Assembly: GCA_905221115.1 (NCBI GenBank)
Contig: CAJNBX010000005.1
Coordinates: 62,001-126,000, forward strand
Origin: a bacterium
Lineage (GTDB): Bacteria > Bacillota > Bacilli > Lactobacillales > Streptococcaceae
DNA length: 64,000 nt
Reading direction: 5' to 3'
Under the pieces are notes generated by a model that saw only the letters and a list, made by a program, of their open reading frames with translations, searched no databases and was not told where the DNA came from. The translations under genes and the position numbers were made by a program. This document shows, piece after piece, positions 9,101-16,922 of the stretch. Numbering within the stretch: position 1 is the first letter of the stretch; every line of letters begins with the position of its first letter.

Positions 9101-12100
9101 AAAAACAACTTACATTACTCGTATTACAGTAACATCTCCTTCAGGAGTTCAGAAGGTTTATGACACTAAACAAGATGCAAACAACTACAATCTTGCTAGT
9201 GGTTATACACTGAATGAAGTGGGAGTCTATACAGTAACAGTTGATGTTATTGATAGTAATGGTAATTACACAACAGATGCTACAATAGGTGGAACTGAAT
9301 CTGGTGTGGATCATGGGGCTGGCTCATCAACAGCTACAACTACTTACCACATTACAGTAACAGACACAATTGAAGGTCACGATGCTACATCATCTGATAT
9401 CCAAGGAGCTACTCAAACGGGAACACCAACCTTTACTTCTGTAGGTGACGGTTCAACTATTTCACCAAGTGCAACATCACCAGCTAAGTTGGTTGCAACT
9501 GACGGTAGTCTAGTTGAGACTTTAACAGTTGTAAATGAGGGAACTTATACAATTGACCCAACAACAGGTGTTGTAACCTTTAAACCACTTGCAACATTCA
9601 CAGGGACAGCTACTCCAGTAACTGTCAAACTAACTGCAATTCTAGGTACAGATACTAACAATGCTAATATTACTGCAACTGCGACAGCTACATATACACC
9701 AACAGTAGTTCCAGTAAAACCAACCGCAGTAGCGTCTCAAACAACTGGACCTCAAGGGAAAGCCCAAACTTCTGCTATTAAGTTTGACGTAGCAGACACA
9801 GATGATACAACTGTAAACTTTGCTAAAGGAACAGTTGCTATTGATGCAAATACAACAAAATCTGTTGATCTTAATACAGCATCAGTAACTCTTCTTAATG
9901 CAGACGGTGTTGCTGTAACATCTGTAACAGTTGCAAATGAGGGAACTTATACACTGGATACAGCGACAAATGTTATTACTTTCCAACCAGTCGCAACATT
10001 CACAGGAACTGTTACAAAACCAATTAGTGTACGTATTGCGGATGCGAATGGTACTACTGCAACAACTACTTACACTCCAACTGTCACAGATGTCACTATG
10101 ACAGCTGAAAATGCAGCATCTACAGACGTTCAAGGCAAAACACAAACTGGAACACCAGAATTTGAAACGTCAGATTCATCAGTAACAATTGCGAAACGTC
10201 AGTTGCTTGATCCCACAACTATACAACCAACTACTAGTGTTACAATCGCAAATGAAGGAACATACACAATTAATCCAACAACAGGTGTTGTAACCTTCGT
10301 ACCAGTTCCAACATTTACTGGAGAAGGGACAGGAGTAACTGTTCAAGCAACAGATTCAAATGGTGAGACAGCAACAGCTACTTATAAACCAACTGTAACA
10401 CCAATCACGATTACTGGTGAAAATGTAACATCTAAGAATATCCAAGGTGAACAGCAGTCAGAAACACCACTATTCTCATCATCAGATGATAGTGCTCCAG
10501 TGTCAAATTACAAACTTGTAGATCCAACTACTGGAAATACAACGACTGCAACTTCAGTGACTGTTGAAAATGTTGGAACATATACAATTGATTCAACAAC
10601 AGGCAAAGTAACATTCAAACCAGTTGCAACTTATACAGGAACACCAGCATCAGTAACAGTTCAAGCATCAGCAACTATTACTAATGAAAAAGGTGAATCA
10701 ACAGAAATCACAGGTACAGCTGCTTATACTCCAACAGTAGTTCCTGTAGTCCCAACAGCTAAAGAATCAGCTACAGCTGGTAAGCAAGGTCAAGCGCAAA
10801 CGTCACAAATTATTTTTGATACTCCTGATACAGATGCTACAACATTGAACTTCGCTAAAGGAGAAACATCTGAAGTATTAGGTGAAGATGGCCAACCAAA
10901 ATCAGTAGCTCTTGATAAGAGTACTTTGACACTTCTTGATGCGAACGGAAATGCTGTAACTACAGTTACGGTTGATGGTGAAGGAACTTACACTCTTGAT
11001 AAAACAACTAATGTCATTACATTCCAACCAACTGAAGAATTCACAGGCAAAGCTACACCAGTACGTGTACAAATTGCAGATATCAACGGTACTACTGTAA
11101 CAACTACTTACACTCCAACTGTTGTTGCTGAAGATGGAACGGTCATTGTTGAGTATAAGGATGAAGAGGGTAATATTATCTCTCCTTCAACAACTCCAGT
11201 AAATAACGAAAAAGTGACGACTCCCTTCACAACTGAACCAAAAGAAATTTCTGGTTACACTCTTGTTAAAGTGGTAACAACAAACGGTCAGGTTGATGAA
11301 GGTACTAAGAAGGTTTCAGGTAAGGTTACAAATGATACAACTACTGTAACATATACTTATAGAAAGAATGTTCAAACAGCAACTATTTCTTACTATGATG
11401 TGACAACTGGTGCAGAAGTTGCTATAGATTCAGCTAAAGTTCCAGCAGCAGCTGTTGAGACAGTAGAAGGTGCTTATAACGGTGCTATCGATTTTGTTAA
11501 TCGTGAAAAAGCAATTGCAGCTCTTGAAAAAGCTGGATATACGTTAGTAGAAGATGGTTTCATTGTAGCAACGACAGCTGATAAGCTTTTTGATAACGAC
11601 ACAGCGGTGAATCAAAACTTCACGGTAACAGTTAAACAACGTGTGGAACCCGTGACTCCAAATAATGAGAAACCTGTTCCAGGACAACCAGTGGATCCAG
11701 AAAATCCAAACTCACCTGTATGGCCAAGTACTGCAGAAAATCTTGAGTTAACTAAAACAGTTACTCGTACCATCAAGTACCGCTATAACGATGAGAATGG
11801 TAAAGAAGTAACAGCTGATAAAGTTCAAACAGTAACCTTCACACGTAGCGCAAGCATTAACTTGGTAACAGGAAATGTGGAATATACTGACTGGTCAGCA
11901 GCACAAACGCTTGAGACAGTAGTTTCTCCAGAAGTAGCTAATTATACTTATGATAAGAAAACTGTTACAAGCCTTGAGGTAACAAACGAGTCAATTGATA
12001 GTACAGTATACGTTATCTATAAACCAGTAGCACCAACTACAACACCTGCTACATCAACTGATATCCAAGGTAAGGCACAGACAGGTACTCCAACATATAA

Positions 12101-14933
12101 ACATGCTGATGGAACTGAGTTGAAACCAACAACAGATAATCCAGCTAAGTTCGTTGGAACTGAGGAAACAACTATCCCAGCTACTAAGGATGGTAAGACA
12201 GTTGGTACATATACAATTGATCCAACTGGTACAGTAACCTTCACACCAAATAAAGACTTCGTTGGAACACCAGACCCAGCTAAAGTAGTTGTAACAGATC
12301 CTACAAATGGTACAACTGTTGAGTCAAGTTACACTCCAACTGTAACACCAGTTACACCAACAGGTGTGGATACAGGTTCTACAGGTCCTAAGAACACTCC
12401 TCAATCTGGTACACCAACATTTGTACCTGGTCATAAAGATGTACCAATGGACAATACTGTTCCTGCTACATTTGAAGATGATACAACAAGTAAAACAGTT
12501 CCAAACGAAGGAACGTATACTGTTGATGCAACAGGTAAGGTAACCTTCACACCAAATAAAGATTTCGTTGGAACTGCAACAGGAGTAACTATTGTACGTA
12601 AAGATACTAATGGCACTGTAGCGAAAGCTAAGTATACACCAACTGTTTATGAAGTGAAGTCTGATACACAAGTTGCGACTGTAACTTACAAAGATACTAA
12701 CGGAACAATTCTTGGTGAAGTGGATATCCTTCAAGGTGATTCTGGTTCTGAAATGAACTACTCTACTGCAGAACGTATCAACGCACTGAAAAAACTTGGC
12801 TACGAACTTGTGTCTGACGAGTTTACAAAAGCTGATGGCAGCAAGCAATCATTTGATAATGATACAAAAGCTATTCAAAAATTTGTTGTTACTGTTCAAC
12901 CACGCCTTGTTCCAGTTATTCCAAGTGATGTGACACCAGTTCCAGGTCAACCAATTGATCCAGAGGATCCAAACTCACCAGTATGGCCTGAAAGCGTTAA
13001 GGAATTGACAACTTCAGAAGAAGTAACTCGTACAATTACTTATGTTGATGGAGATGGTAAAGAGGTTACTACTTCTGTGACTTCATCAGTTACATTTACT
13101 CGTGATGCTAAGGTAAACTTGGTGACAGGTGAAGTTACTTACGGCGAATGGAAAGAAGCTACAACTGATGTTCTTTCTGGTAATAAACTTCCACTTGTTA
13201 AAGGTTATATTGCAGTAAGTGGAGATATTGAGGCATCTACCAAGGATCAAACTGTTAAGGCTGAAGACAAAGACATCATTCAAAAAGTTGTCTATAAGAA
13301 ACTGGGAGCCTGGATTCCAAACGTGCCAGGACAAACAAATCCTCCACGTATTGATTATCCAAATGATCCAAACGGTGATCCAACTAAACCGGGTGTACCA
13401 ACAGAAGATATTGTAATTCCTTATGTTCCAGGTTACATTCCAAGAGATAAAGATGGAAATCCGTTGAAACCAGTTGATACAGAAGATCCAACAAAAGGTT
13501 ATGTGCCACCAACATTACCAACTGATCCGAGTCAAGATACACCAATCAACTATACGAAGATTACAACGTCTTATGTGACAGTTGATCCAAATGGTAAAGA
13601 AGTATCTATTCCAAATTATCCAAGAGAAGACGGCGAACAACCTAAGAAAGATATCCCAGGTTATCGCTTCGTAGAAACGAAGAAACTACCAAATGGAGAT
13701 ACAGAACACGTCTACGAAAAAGTAAATACATTCTTCAAAGATAAAGAAGGTAATGAGATTCCGAACTATCCAAGTGAGCCGGGCACAGTAGATAAAAAAG
13801 ACATTCCAGAGTACAGATTCGTAGAAGCGAAGAAACTACCAAATGGAGATATAGAACATGTCTATGAAAAAGTGAATACATTCTTCAAAGATAAAGAAGG
13901 TAATGAGATTCCGAACTATCCAAGTGAGTCGGGCACAGTAGATAAGAAAGACATTCCAGAGTACAGATTTGTAGAAACGAAGAAACTTCCAAATGGTGAC
14001 ACTGAACACGTTTACGAAAAAGTAAGTACATTCTTCAAAGATAAAGAAGGCAATGAGATTCCGAAATATCCAAGTGAGCCAGGCACAGTAGATAAGAAAG
14101 ACATTCCAGAGTACAGATTTGTAGAAACGAAGAAACTTCCAAATGGAGATGTAGAACATGTTTACGAAAAAGTGAATACATTCTTCAAAGATAAAGAAGG
14201 TAATGAGATTCCGAACTATCCAAGTGAGCCAGGCACAGTAGATAAGAAAGACATTCCAGAGTACAGATTCGTAGAAACGAAGAAACTACCAAATGGAGAT
14301 GTAGAACATGTCTACGAAAAAGTGAATACCTTCTTCAAAGATAAAGAAGGTAATGAGATTCCGAACTATCCAAGTGAGCCAGGCACAGTAGATAAGAAAG
14401 ACATTCCAGAGTACAGATTCGTAGAAACGAAGAAACTGCCAAATGGAGATACAGAACATGTCTACGAAAAAGTAACACCACCAGCTCCAACACCTTCACC
14501 TGTTCCTCAACCAAATCCAGGTAAGCAAAATACAACTATTTGGACTGATGAGAATGGAAATCCATTGAAACCAACTGAGCCAGGTTCTAAAGAACCGGGA
14601 AGAATTCCAGGTTACGAATATGTGAAGACTGTGACAGGTTCAAATGGAAATATCAGACATATCTTCCGCAAAGTTGAGATGCCAACTCCAACACCGGTTG
14701 AACCAGTACAACCAGTTTCTCCACAAGAGCCAGAGACCCCAGAGCAACCAGTGACTCCAGAAATGCCAACAGTACCTGAGCAACCAAAACAATCAGCAAC
14801 ACCTAAATATGTTGATGGTCAAAAAGAATTGCCAAATACTGGTACAGAAGCTAACGCTAGTCTTGCAGCGCTTGGACTTCTTGGAGCCCTAGGTGGATTT
14901 GGACTTCTTGCTCGCAAGAAAAAAGAAGACTAA
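6162..14933 (+). CDS. Giant LPXTG surface adhesin with CshA-type and mucin-binding-type repeats
   Basis: This 2,923-residue protein starts with a YSIRK-type signal peptide (YGIRKYSFGAASVAIA, cleavage near residue 44). A helical Ala/Glu/Lys region (about 70-285) follows, then a non-repetitive putative ligand-binding region (about 290-1070). Five CshA-type fibril repeats (about 1070-1655) carry the recurring pattern DIQGxxQTGTPxF ... TYTPTV. Next come a MucBP-like block (1659-1737), a mucin-binding-type block (to about 1953), two more CshA-type repeats, and a second mucin-binding-type block (to about 2390). Five 50-residue repeats (2521-2770), a Pro-rich wall segment, LPNTG (2890-2894), a hydrophobic helix and a KKKED tail complete it. 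Sortase A should anchor it to peptidoglycan. It probably forms surface fibrils that bind host glycoproteins or other bacteria; the ligand is unknown. The gene is monocistronic, with its own terminator. Confidence 0.88.
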   Translation: MKGKQQDFRTEKYIRYGIRKYSFGAASVAIAAGLMFLGNGAVLATEQNPVSDSKENIQKVENSSPELGESNIQLVGKTTETLKKEEVKVNKPLLEASISNLETALSNAKYADASVVANVREALATAKAVLANEAVKQEEVNVQKEILSALGTVVTESNKLGLEKEQADKDKVAKEEAQRNATPTEKVLSEAKSALDKVSSEADVTNTLAATELRKKEVAAENRAAIEAAVAKNQAVLNESKVLLADKSVTKEQVDAQLSRLNESILAVYSELKKAGIGRDGKFAVALAAQDFYAEGSTSTTHASEINATIHTGSDTYTIPHQEIKLTKGAGTDTSGLEVVVYSNQRDGAETNAGNGMYTEQGGATGHNNKGRVDYPLTPEAAKKLAEEAPLWRNKLRADGSRISNAATAIYSAGGGYEYLATEIYRYGYEQGIDRVYIKGLKDRIAVTEAAKQAGWSLTSVTPTNLVPGLAYDEATDTIQGVVSANIENGVYDLRFDVTASHTDGRSVTFRLQNLRAGWVGWQDTTPPKIKSDSATYKRTVGDDANINIRFNDASGAGVIPGNNAGNYSYTTAEEKVITVRKNFSRSVTGISGYNTTGTALDDSKVLIPGTSYTVSNSTSEEQAANQTNMGKGVIGGKLTEAGIYTVSVFAKDYDKLANNNVWNQSGQEAHASLTVVVKPKVEVQNVETYSTSVPVKISKGATSAKVTMPDGTVTNLKAVNGKWLVDSGSTNTAVTENQELGAVDSSTVFNIPVTSEATAKVGVDNITVEASSENVKGTFLREQVELTGTDGQKHIAKLNSTSGHWELPADYAEVKTPNGDGTTTWTKREVYTEAQQDGAMKFYIYEYTRQLDINGKVTSVDTPTRPLTVYASHNTSQAGDGMSVTITYDKHSNTWSSSDGTEVTATKLGDNSWEVLTKSGFGGVISGTIATNSDVATVVNTKPIASSKDYTSTKGTAVDLRNEAKAAVTISDTEDTKYGKTTYITRITVTSPSGVQKVYDTKQDANNYNLASGYTLNEVGVYTVTVDVIDSNGNYTTDATIGGTESGVDHGAGSSTATTTYHITVTDTIEGHDATSSDIQGATQTGTPTFTSVGDGSTISPSATSPAKLVATDGSLVETLTVVNEGTYTIDPTTGVVTFKPLATFTGTATPVTVKLTAILGTDTNNANITATATATYTPTVVPVKPTAVASQTTGPQGKAQTSAIKFDVADTDDTTVNFAKGTVAIDANTTKSVDLNTASVTLLNADGVAVTSVTVANEGTYTLDTATNVITFQPVATFTGTVTKPISVRIADANGTTATTTYTPTVTDVTMTAENAASTDVQGKTQTGTPEFETSDSSVTIAKRQLLDPTTIQPTTSVTIANEGTYTINPTTGVVTFVPVPTFTGEGTGVTVQATDSNGETATATYKPTVTPITITGENVTSKNIQGEQQSETPLFSSSDDSAPVSNYKLVDPTTGNTTTATSVTVENVGTYTIDSTTGKVTFKPVATYTGTPASVTVQASATITNEKGESTEITGTAAYTPTVVPVVPTAKESATAGKQGQAQTSQIIFDTPDTDATTLNFAKGETSEVLGEDGQPKSVALDKSTLTLLDANGNAVTTVTVDGEGTYTLDKTTNVITFQPTEEFTGKATPVRVQIADINGTTVTTTYTPTVVAEDGTVIVEYKDEEGNIISPSTTPVNNEKVTTPFTTEPKEISGYTLVKVVTTNGQVDEGTKKVSGKVTNDTTTVTYTYRKNVQTATISYYDVTTGAEVAIDSAKVPAAAVETVEGAYNGAIDFVNREKAIAALEKAGYTLVEDGFIVATTADKLFDNDTAVNQNFTVTVKQRVEPVTPNNEKPVPGQPVDPENPNSPVWPSTAENLELTKTVTRTIKYRYNDENGKEVTADKVQTVTFTRSASINLVTGNVEYTDWSAAQTLETVVSPEVANYTYDKKTVTSLEVTNESIDSTVYVIYKPVAPTTTPATSTDIQGKAQTGTPTYKHADGTELKPTTDNPAKFVGTEETTIPATKDGKTVGTYTIDPTGTVTFTPNKDFVGTPDPAKVVVTDPTNGTTVESSYTPTVTPVTPTGVDTGSTGPKNTPQSGTPTFVPGHKDVPMDNTVPATFEDDTTSKTVPNEGTYTVDATGKVTFTPNKDFVGTATGVTIVRKDTNGTVAKAKYTPTVYEVKSDTQVATVTYKDTNGTILGEVDILQGDSGSEMNYSTAERINALKKLGYELVSDEFTKADGSKQSFDNDTKAIQKFVVTVQPRLVPVIPSDVTPVPGQPIDPEDPNSPVWPESVKELTTSEEVTRTITYVDGDGKEVTTSVTSSVTFTRDAKVNLVTGEVTYGEWKEATTDVLSGNKLPLVKGYIAVSGDIEASTKDQTVKAEDKDIIQKVVYKKLGAWIPNVPGQTNPPRIDYPNDPNGDPTKPGVPTEDIVIPYVPGYIPRDKDGNPLKPVDTEDPTKGYVPPTLPTDPSQDTPINYTKITTSYVTVDPNGKEVSIPNYPREDGEQPKKDIPGYRFVETKKLPNGDTEHVYEKVNTFFKDKEGNEIPNYPSEPGTVDKKDIPEYRFVEAKKLPNGDIEHVYEKVNTFFKDKEGNEIPNYPSESGTVDKKDIPEYRFVETKKLPNGDTEHVYEKVSTFFKDKEGNEIPKYPSEPGTVDKKDIPEYRFVETKKLPNGDVEHVYEKVNTFFKDKEGNEIPNYPSEPGTVDKKDIPEYRFVETKKLPNGDVEHVYEKVNTFFKDKEGNEIPNYPSEPGTVDKKDIPEYRFVETKKLPNGDTEHVYEKVTPPAPTPSPVPQPNPGKQNTTIWTDENGNPLKPTEPGSKEPGRIPGYEYVKTVTGSNGNIRHIFRKVEMPTPTPVEPVQPVSPQEPETPEQPVTPEMPTVPEQPKQSATPKYVDGQKELPNTGTEANASLAALGLLGALGGFGLLARKKKED
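13722..14471 (+). repeat. Five tandem 150-bp repeats inside the adhesin gene
   Basis: The period is exactly 150 bp (50 residues). Units start at 13722, 13872, 14022, 14172 and 14322. Each contains the motifs FFKDKEGNEIP, DKKDIPEYRFVE and KKLPNGDxEHVYEK. A diverged sixth unit precedes them (from about 13560) and a related, more distant unit follows (14526-14680). The high nucleotide identity suggests recent expansion. Confidence 0.95.
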
Positions 14934-14947
14934 AAACTCATAGTTTT

Positions 14948-14978
14948 TGAGAAGATGATTTGTCATCTTCTTTTTTTA
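14948..14978 (+). terminator. Terminator of the adhesin gene
   Basis: AGAAGATGA (14950-14958) pairs with TCATCTTCT (14963-14971), followed by a run of T. Confidence 0.9.
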
Positions 14979-14993
14979 TTTTGGTGTTTTTAC

Positions 14994-15022
14994 TTGCGTA
15001 AAAAATTGTTTTCTAGTATAAT
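14994..15022 (+). promoter_or_regulatory. Promoter of rpsF-ssb-rpsR
   Basis: TTGCGT (14994-14999) and TATAAT (15017-15022) are 17 bp apart and precede the ribosomal protein operon. Confidence 0.75.
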
Positions 15023-15030
15023 AGTTTATT

Positions 15031-15082
15031 GTGAGCGAACCTCACTTACCCCTTGCAAAGTCTTGGGGTCATTAGACCAAAA
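15031..15082 (+). promoter_or_regulatory. Probable S6:S18 ribosomal protein leader
   Basis: The untranslated leader of rpsF holds a hairpin GTGAG-cgaac-CTCAC (15031-15045) and a second stem ACCCC/GGGGT (15048-15052 with 15065-15069). An alternative GGTC/GACC pairing (15067-15078) reaches towards the ribosome-binding site. Many bacteria control this operon by binding the S6:S18 complex to a leader that mimics its 16S rRNA site. The position and structure fit, but I matched it to the family from memory only. Confidence 0.5.
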
Positions 15083-15096
15083 GGAGGAACATATCA

Positions 15097-15387
15097 ATGG
15101 CTAAATACGAAATTCTTTATATCATTCGTCCAAACATTGAAGAAGAAGCTAAAAACGCTTTGGTAGCACGTTTTGACTCTATTTTGACTGACAACGGTGC
15201 AACTGTTGTTGAATCAAAATCTTGGGAAAAACGTCGTCTTGCATACGAAATCAAAGATTTCCGTGAAGGACTTTACCACATCGTTAACGTTGAAGCAAAC
15301 GACGACGCAGCTCTTAAAGAGTTTGACCGTCTTTCAAAAATCAACGCTGACATTCTTCGTCACATGATCGTCAAAACTGACGCGTAA
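15097..15387 (+). CDS. rpsF: 30S ribosomal protein S6
   Basis: This 96-residue protein begins [13 protein letters not shown] and shows the RNP-like ferredoxin fold of S6, including [21 protein letters not shown]6 binds the central domain of 16S rRNA as a heterodimer with S18, which is encoded two genes downstream. A strong AAGGAGG precedes the ATG. ssb follows 11 bp later. Codon use is that of a highly expressed gene. Confidence 0.97.
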   Translation: MAKYEILYIIRPNIEEEAKNALVARFDSILTDNGATVVESKSWEKRRLAYEIKDFREGLYHIVNVEANDDAALKEFDRLSKINADILRHMIVKTDA

Positions 15388-15398
15388 GAAGGTAAACT

Positions 15399-15869
15399 AT
15401 GATTAACAATGTTGTACTTGTAGGGCGTATGACACGTGACGCTGAGTTGCGTTATACCCCATCAAATGTAGCAGTTGCGACTTTTACTCTTGCAGTAAAC
15501 CGTACATTTAAGAGTCAAAATGGCGAACGTGAGGCTGATTTTATCAATGTCGTTATGTGGCGCCAACAGGCTGAAAACCTTGCTAACTGGGCTAAAAAAG
15601 GCTCACTTATCGGGGTGACAGGTCGTATACAGACTCGTAGTTACGATAACCAGCAAGGACAACGTGTCTACGTGACAGAGGTCGTGGCTGAGAATTTCCA
15701 AATGTTGGAAAGCCGTAGCGTGCGTGAAGGTCATACAGGTGGAGCTTACTCTGCACCAACTGCAAACTATTCAGCACCTACAAATTCAGTACCAGACTTT
15801 TCACGTGATGAAAATCCATTTGGAGCAACAAATCCATTGGATATTTCAGATGATGATTTACCATTCTAA
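15399..15869 (+). CDS. ssb: Single-stranded DNA-binding protein
   Basis: This 156-residue SSB has an N-terminal OB fold (residues 1-105; [40 protein letters not shown]). A flexible low-complexity linker follows. It ends in the acidic tip DISDDDLPF, which recruits repair and replication proteins. It coats single-stranded DNA in replication, repair and, in competent streptococci, recombination of incoming DNA. Its place between rpsF and rpsR is conserved in Firmicutes. Confidence 0.97.
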   Translation: MINNVVLVGRMTRDAELRYTPSNVAVATFTLAVNRTFKSQNGEREADFINVVMWRQQAENLANWAKKGSLIGVTGRIQTRSYDNQQGQRVYVTEVVAENFQMLESRSVREGHTGGAYSAPTANYSAPTNSVPDFSRDENPFGATNPLDISDDDLPF

Positions 15870-15900
15870 TGGACAAGTAAAATTATAAAGGAGAAAAAAC

Positions 15901-16140
15901 ATGGCTCAACAACGTCGTGGCGGATTCAAACGCCGTAAAAAAGTTGATTACATCGCAGCAAACAAAATTGAATATGTTGATTACAAAGATACTGAGCTTC
16001 TTAGCCGTTTCGTTTCAGAACGTGGGAAAATCCTTCCTCGTCGTGTAACAGGAACTTCAGCTAAAAACCAACGTAAAGTAACAACAGCTATCAAACGCGC
16101 TCGCGTAATGGCTTTGATGCCTTTCGTAAACGAAGATTAA
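15901..16140 (+). CDS. rpsR: 30S ribosomal protein S18
   Basis: This 79-residue basic protein has the S18 signatures [38 protein letters not shown] and [22 protein letters not shown]. It pairs with S6 on the 30S platform. It is the last gene of the operon and is followed immediately by an array of terminator hairpins. Confidence 0.97.
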   Translation: MAQQRRGGFKRRKKVDYIAANKIEYVDYKDTELLSRFVSERGKILPRRVTGTSAKNQRKVTTAIKRARVMALMPFVNED

Positions 16141-16168
16141 AAAAGAGGTCCGGGTGGACCTCTTTTTC
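16141..16168 (+). terminator. Terminator of the rpsF operon
   Basis: AAAAGAGGTCC pairs with GGACCTCTTTT across a GGGT loop, with a T run. It begins right after the rpsR stop codon. Two further terminator hairpins follow as back-ups. Confidence 0.9.
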
Positions 16169-16267
16169 ACGAGCCTTGAAATGAGAGAGCGAGTTGGGGT
16201 CCAGTGGACCTCTTTTTCATGAGCTTTAAAACAAGAAAGCGAATTAAGACCCGGTTGGGTCTTTTTT
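16141..16267 (+). repeat. Tandem terminator-hairpin array A, after rpsR
   Basis: Three rho-independent terminator hairpins (16141-16167, 16197-16218, 16246-16267) are separated by two copies of a second hairpin. That hairpin has a roughly 14-base A-rich loop (cttgaaatgagaga, tttaaaacaagaaa) closed by GAGC/GCGA arms. The period is about 51 bp. The same alternating units occur at 45642-45945 after nadE. I do not recognise the family. Confidence 0.8.
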
Positions 16268-16299
16268 CACTAGATAGTTTTTTTCTGACCTTGGCGTGC

Positions 16300-16305
16300 T
16301 ATAAT
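16300..16305 (+). promoter_or_regulatory. Extended -10 promoter of the GNAT gene
   Basis: TGC-TATAAT forms an extended -10 element that gives a leader of about 28 nt. No good -35 is present, which is usual for TGn promoters. It sits on top of an in-frame upstream ATG and thereby decides the start at 16340. Confidence 0.65.
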
Positions 16306-16339
16306 GGTAATAGAAAGAGTAAAGGTGGGTAAGTCAAAG

Positions 16340-16843
16340 ATGAATTGTACGATTAGAAATATGATTAAGTCTGATATTGAATCCTTATCTCATGGCTTTA
16401 TGAATCAAGGTTGGCCTGGTAGAGAGGAAATTTTGGCTAGATATTTTCTGGAACAGGAAAGTGGGGAGAGAGAAGTCTTAGTTGCAGAGATTGATGGTGC
16501 TGTAGCGGGCTACGTTACCATTTTGCCCTCTGCTAAACATGGTCCTTTTGCAGAAGTCTATCCAGAATTATCAGATTTTAATGTGTTTGAGCCTTTTCGA
16601 AATCAAGGGATTGGGAGTCAACTGCTAGAAGAAGCAGAAAATCGAGTTAAGTTTTTTTCAGATAAAGTGACGTTGGGTGTAGGTTTGCACTCAGGCTATG
16701 GACCTGCCCAGAGATTGTACATCAAACGAGGCTATATTCCAGATGGTTCAGGCGTTTGGTATCGAAATCAGCCGTTGGAAATGAATGCAACTAGCCAAAA
16801 TAATGATGATTTAGTTTTATACTTATCCAAGGACTTACAATAA
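16340..16843 (+). CDS. GNAT family N-acetyltransferase
   Basis: This 167-residue GNAT has the acetyl-CoA loop pattern FRNQGIGSQLLEEAE (about residues 95-110), with beta strands AEIDGAVAGYVTI before it and a C-terminal LYIKRGYIPDG segment. The substrate is unknown. I place the start at the ATG at 16340, preceded by aaaggtggg. An in-frame ATG at 16304 overlaps the -10 hexamer TATAAT (16300-16305, extended TGC) and cannot be the translated start. The gene stands alone after terminator array A. Confidence 0.82.
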   Translation: MNCTIRNMIKSDIESLSHGFMNQGWPGREEILARYFLEQESGEREVLVAEIDGAVAGYVTILPSAKHGPFAEVYPELSDFNVFEPFRNQGIGSQLLEEAENRVKFFSDKVTLGVGLHSGYGPAQRLYIKRGYIPDGSGVWYRNQPLEMNATSQNNDDLVLYLSKDLQ

Positions 16844-16922
16844 AACTGGAAACTCTTTGAAAATAGGGGATTTAGCTACTTTATGGTATAATGGAAAGAG
16901 TTAGATTGAAAGAGGTAGTGAG

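Noticed and set aside
13722..14471. Regularly spaced repeats resembling a CRISPR array
   Set aside because: The 150-bp units are contiguous coding repeats in frame with the adhesin and have no unique spacers.
9882..14535. Several minus-strand frames antisense to the adhesin repeats
   Set aside because: They arise from the repetitive composition of the adhesin gene (Cys- or Phe-rich translations repeated with the same period) and have no starts or ribosome-binding sites.
16304..16342. Upstream ATG for the GNAT gene
   Set aside because: The ATG at 16304 overlaps the -10 TATAAT and would not be in the transcript. The ATG at 16340 has a ribosome-binding site.
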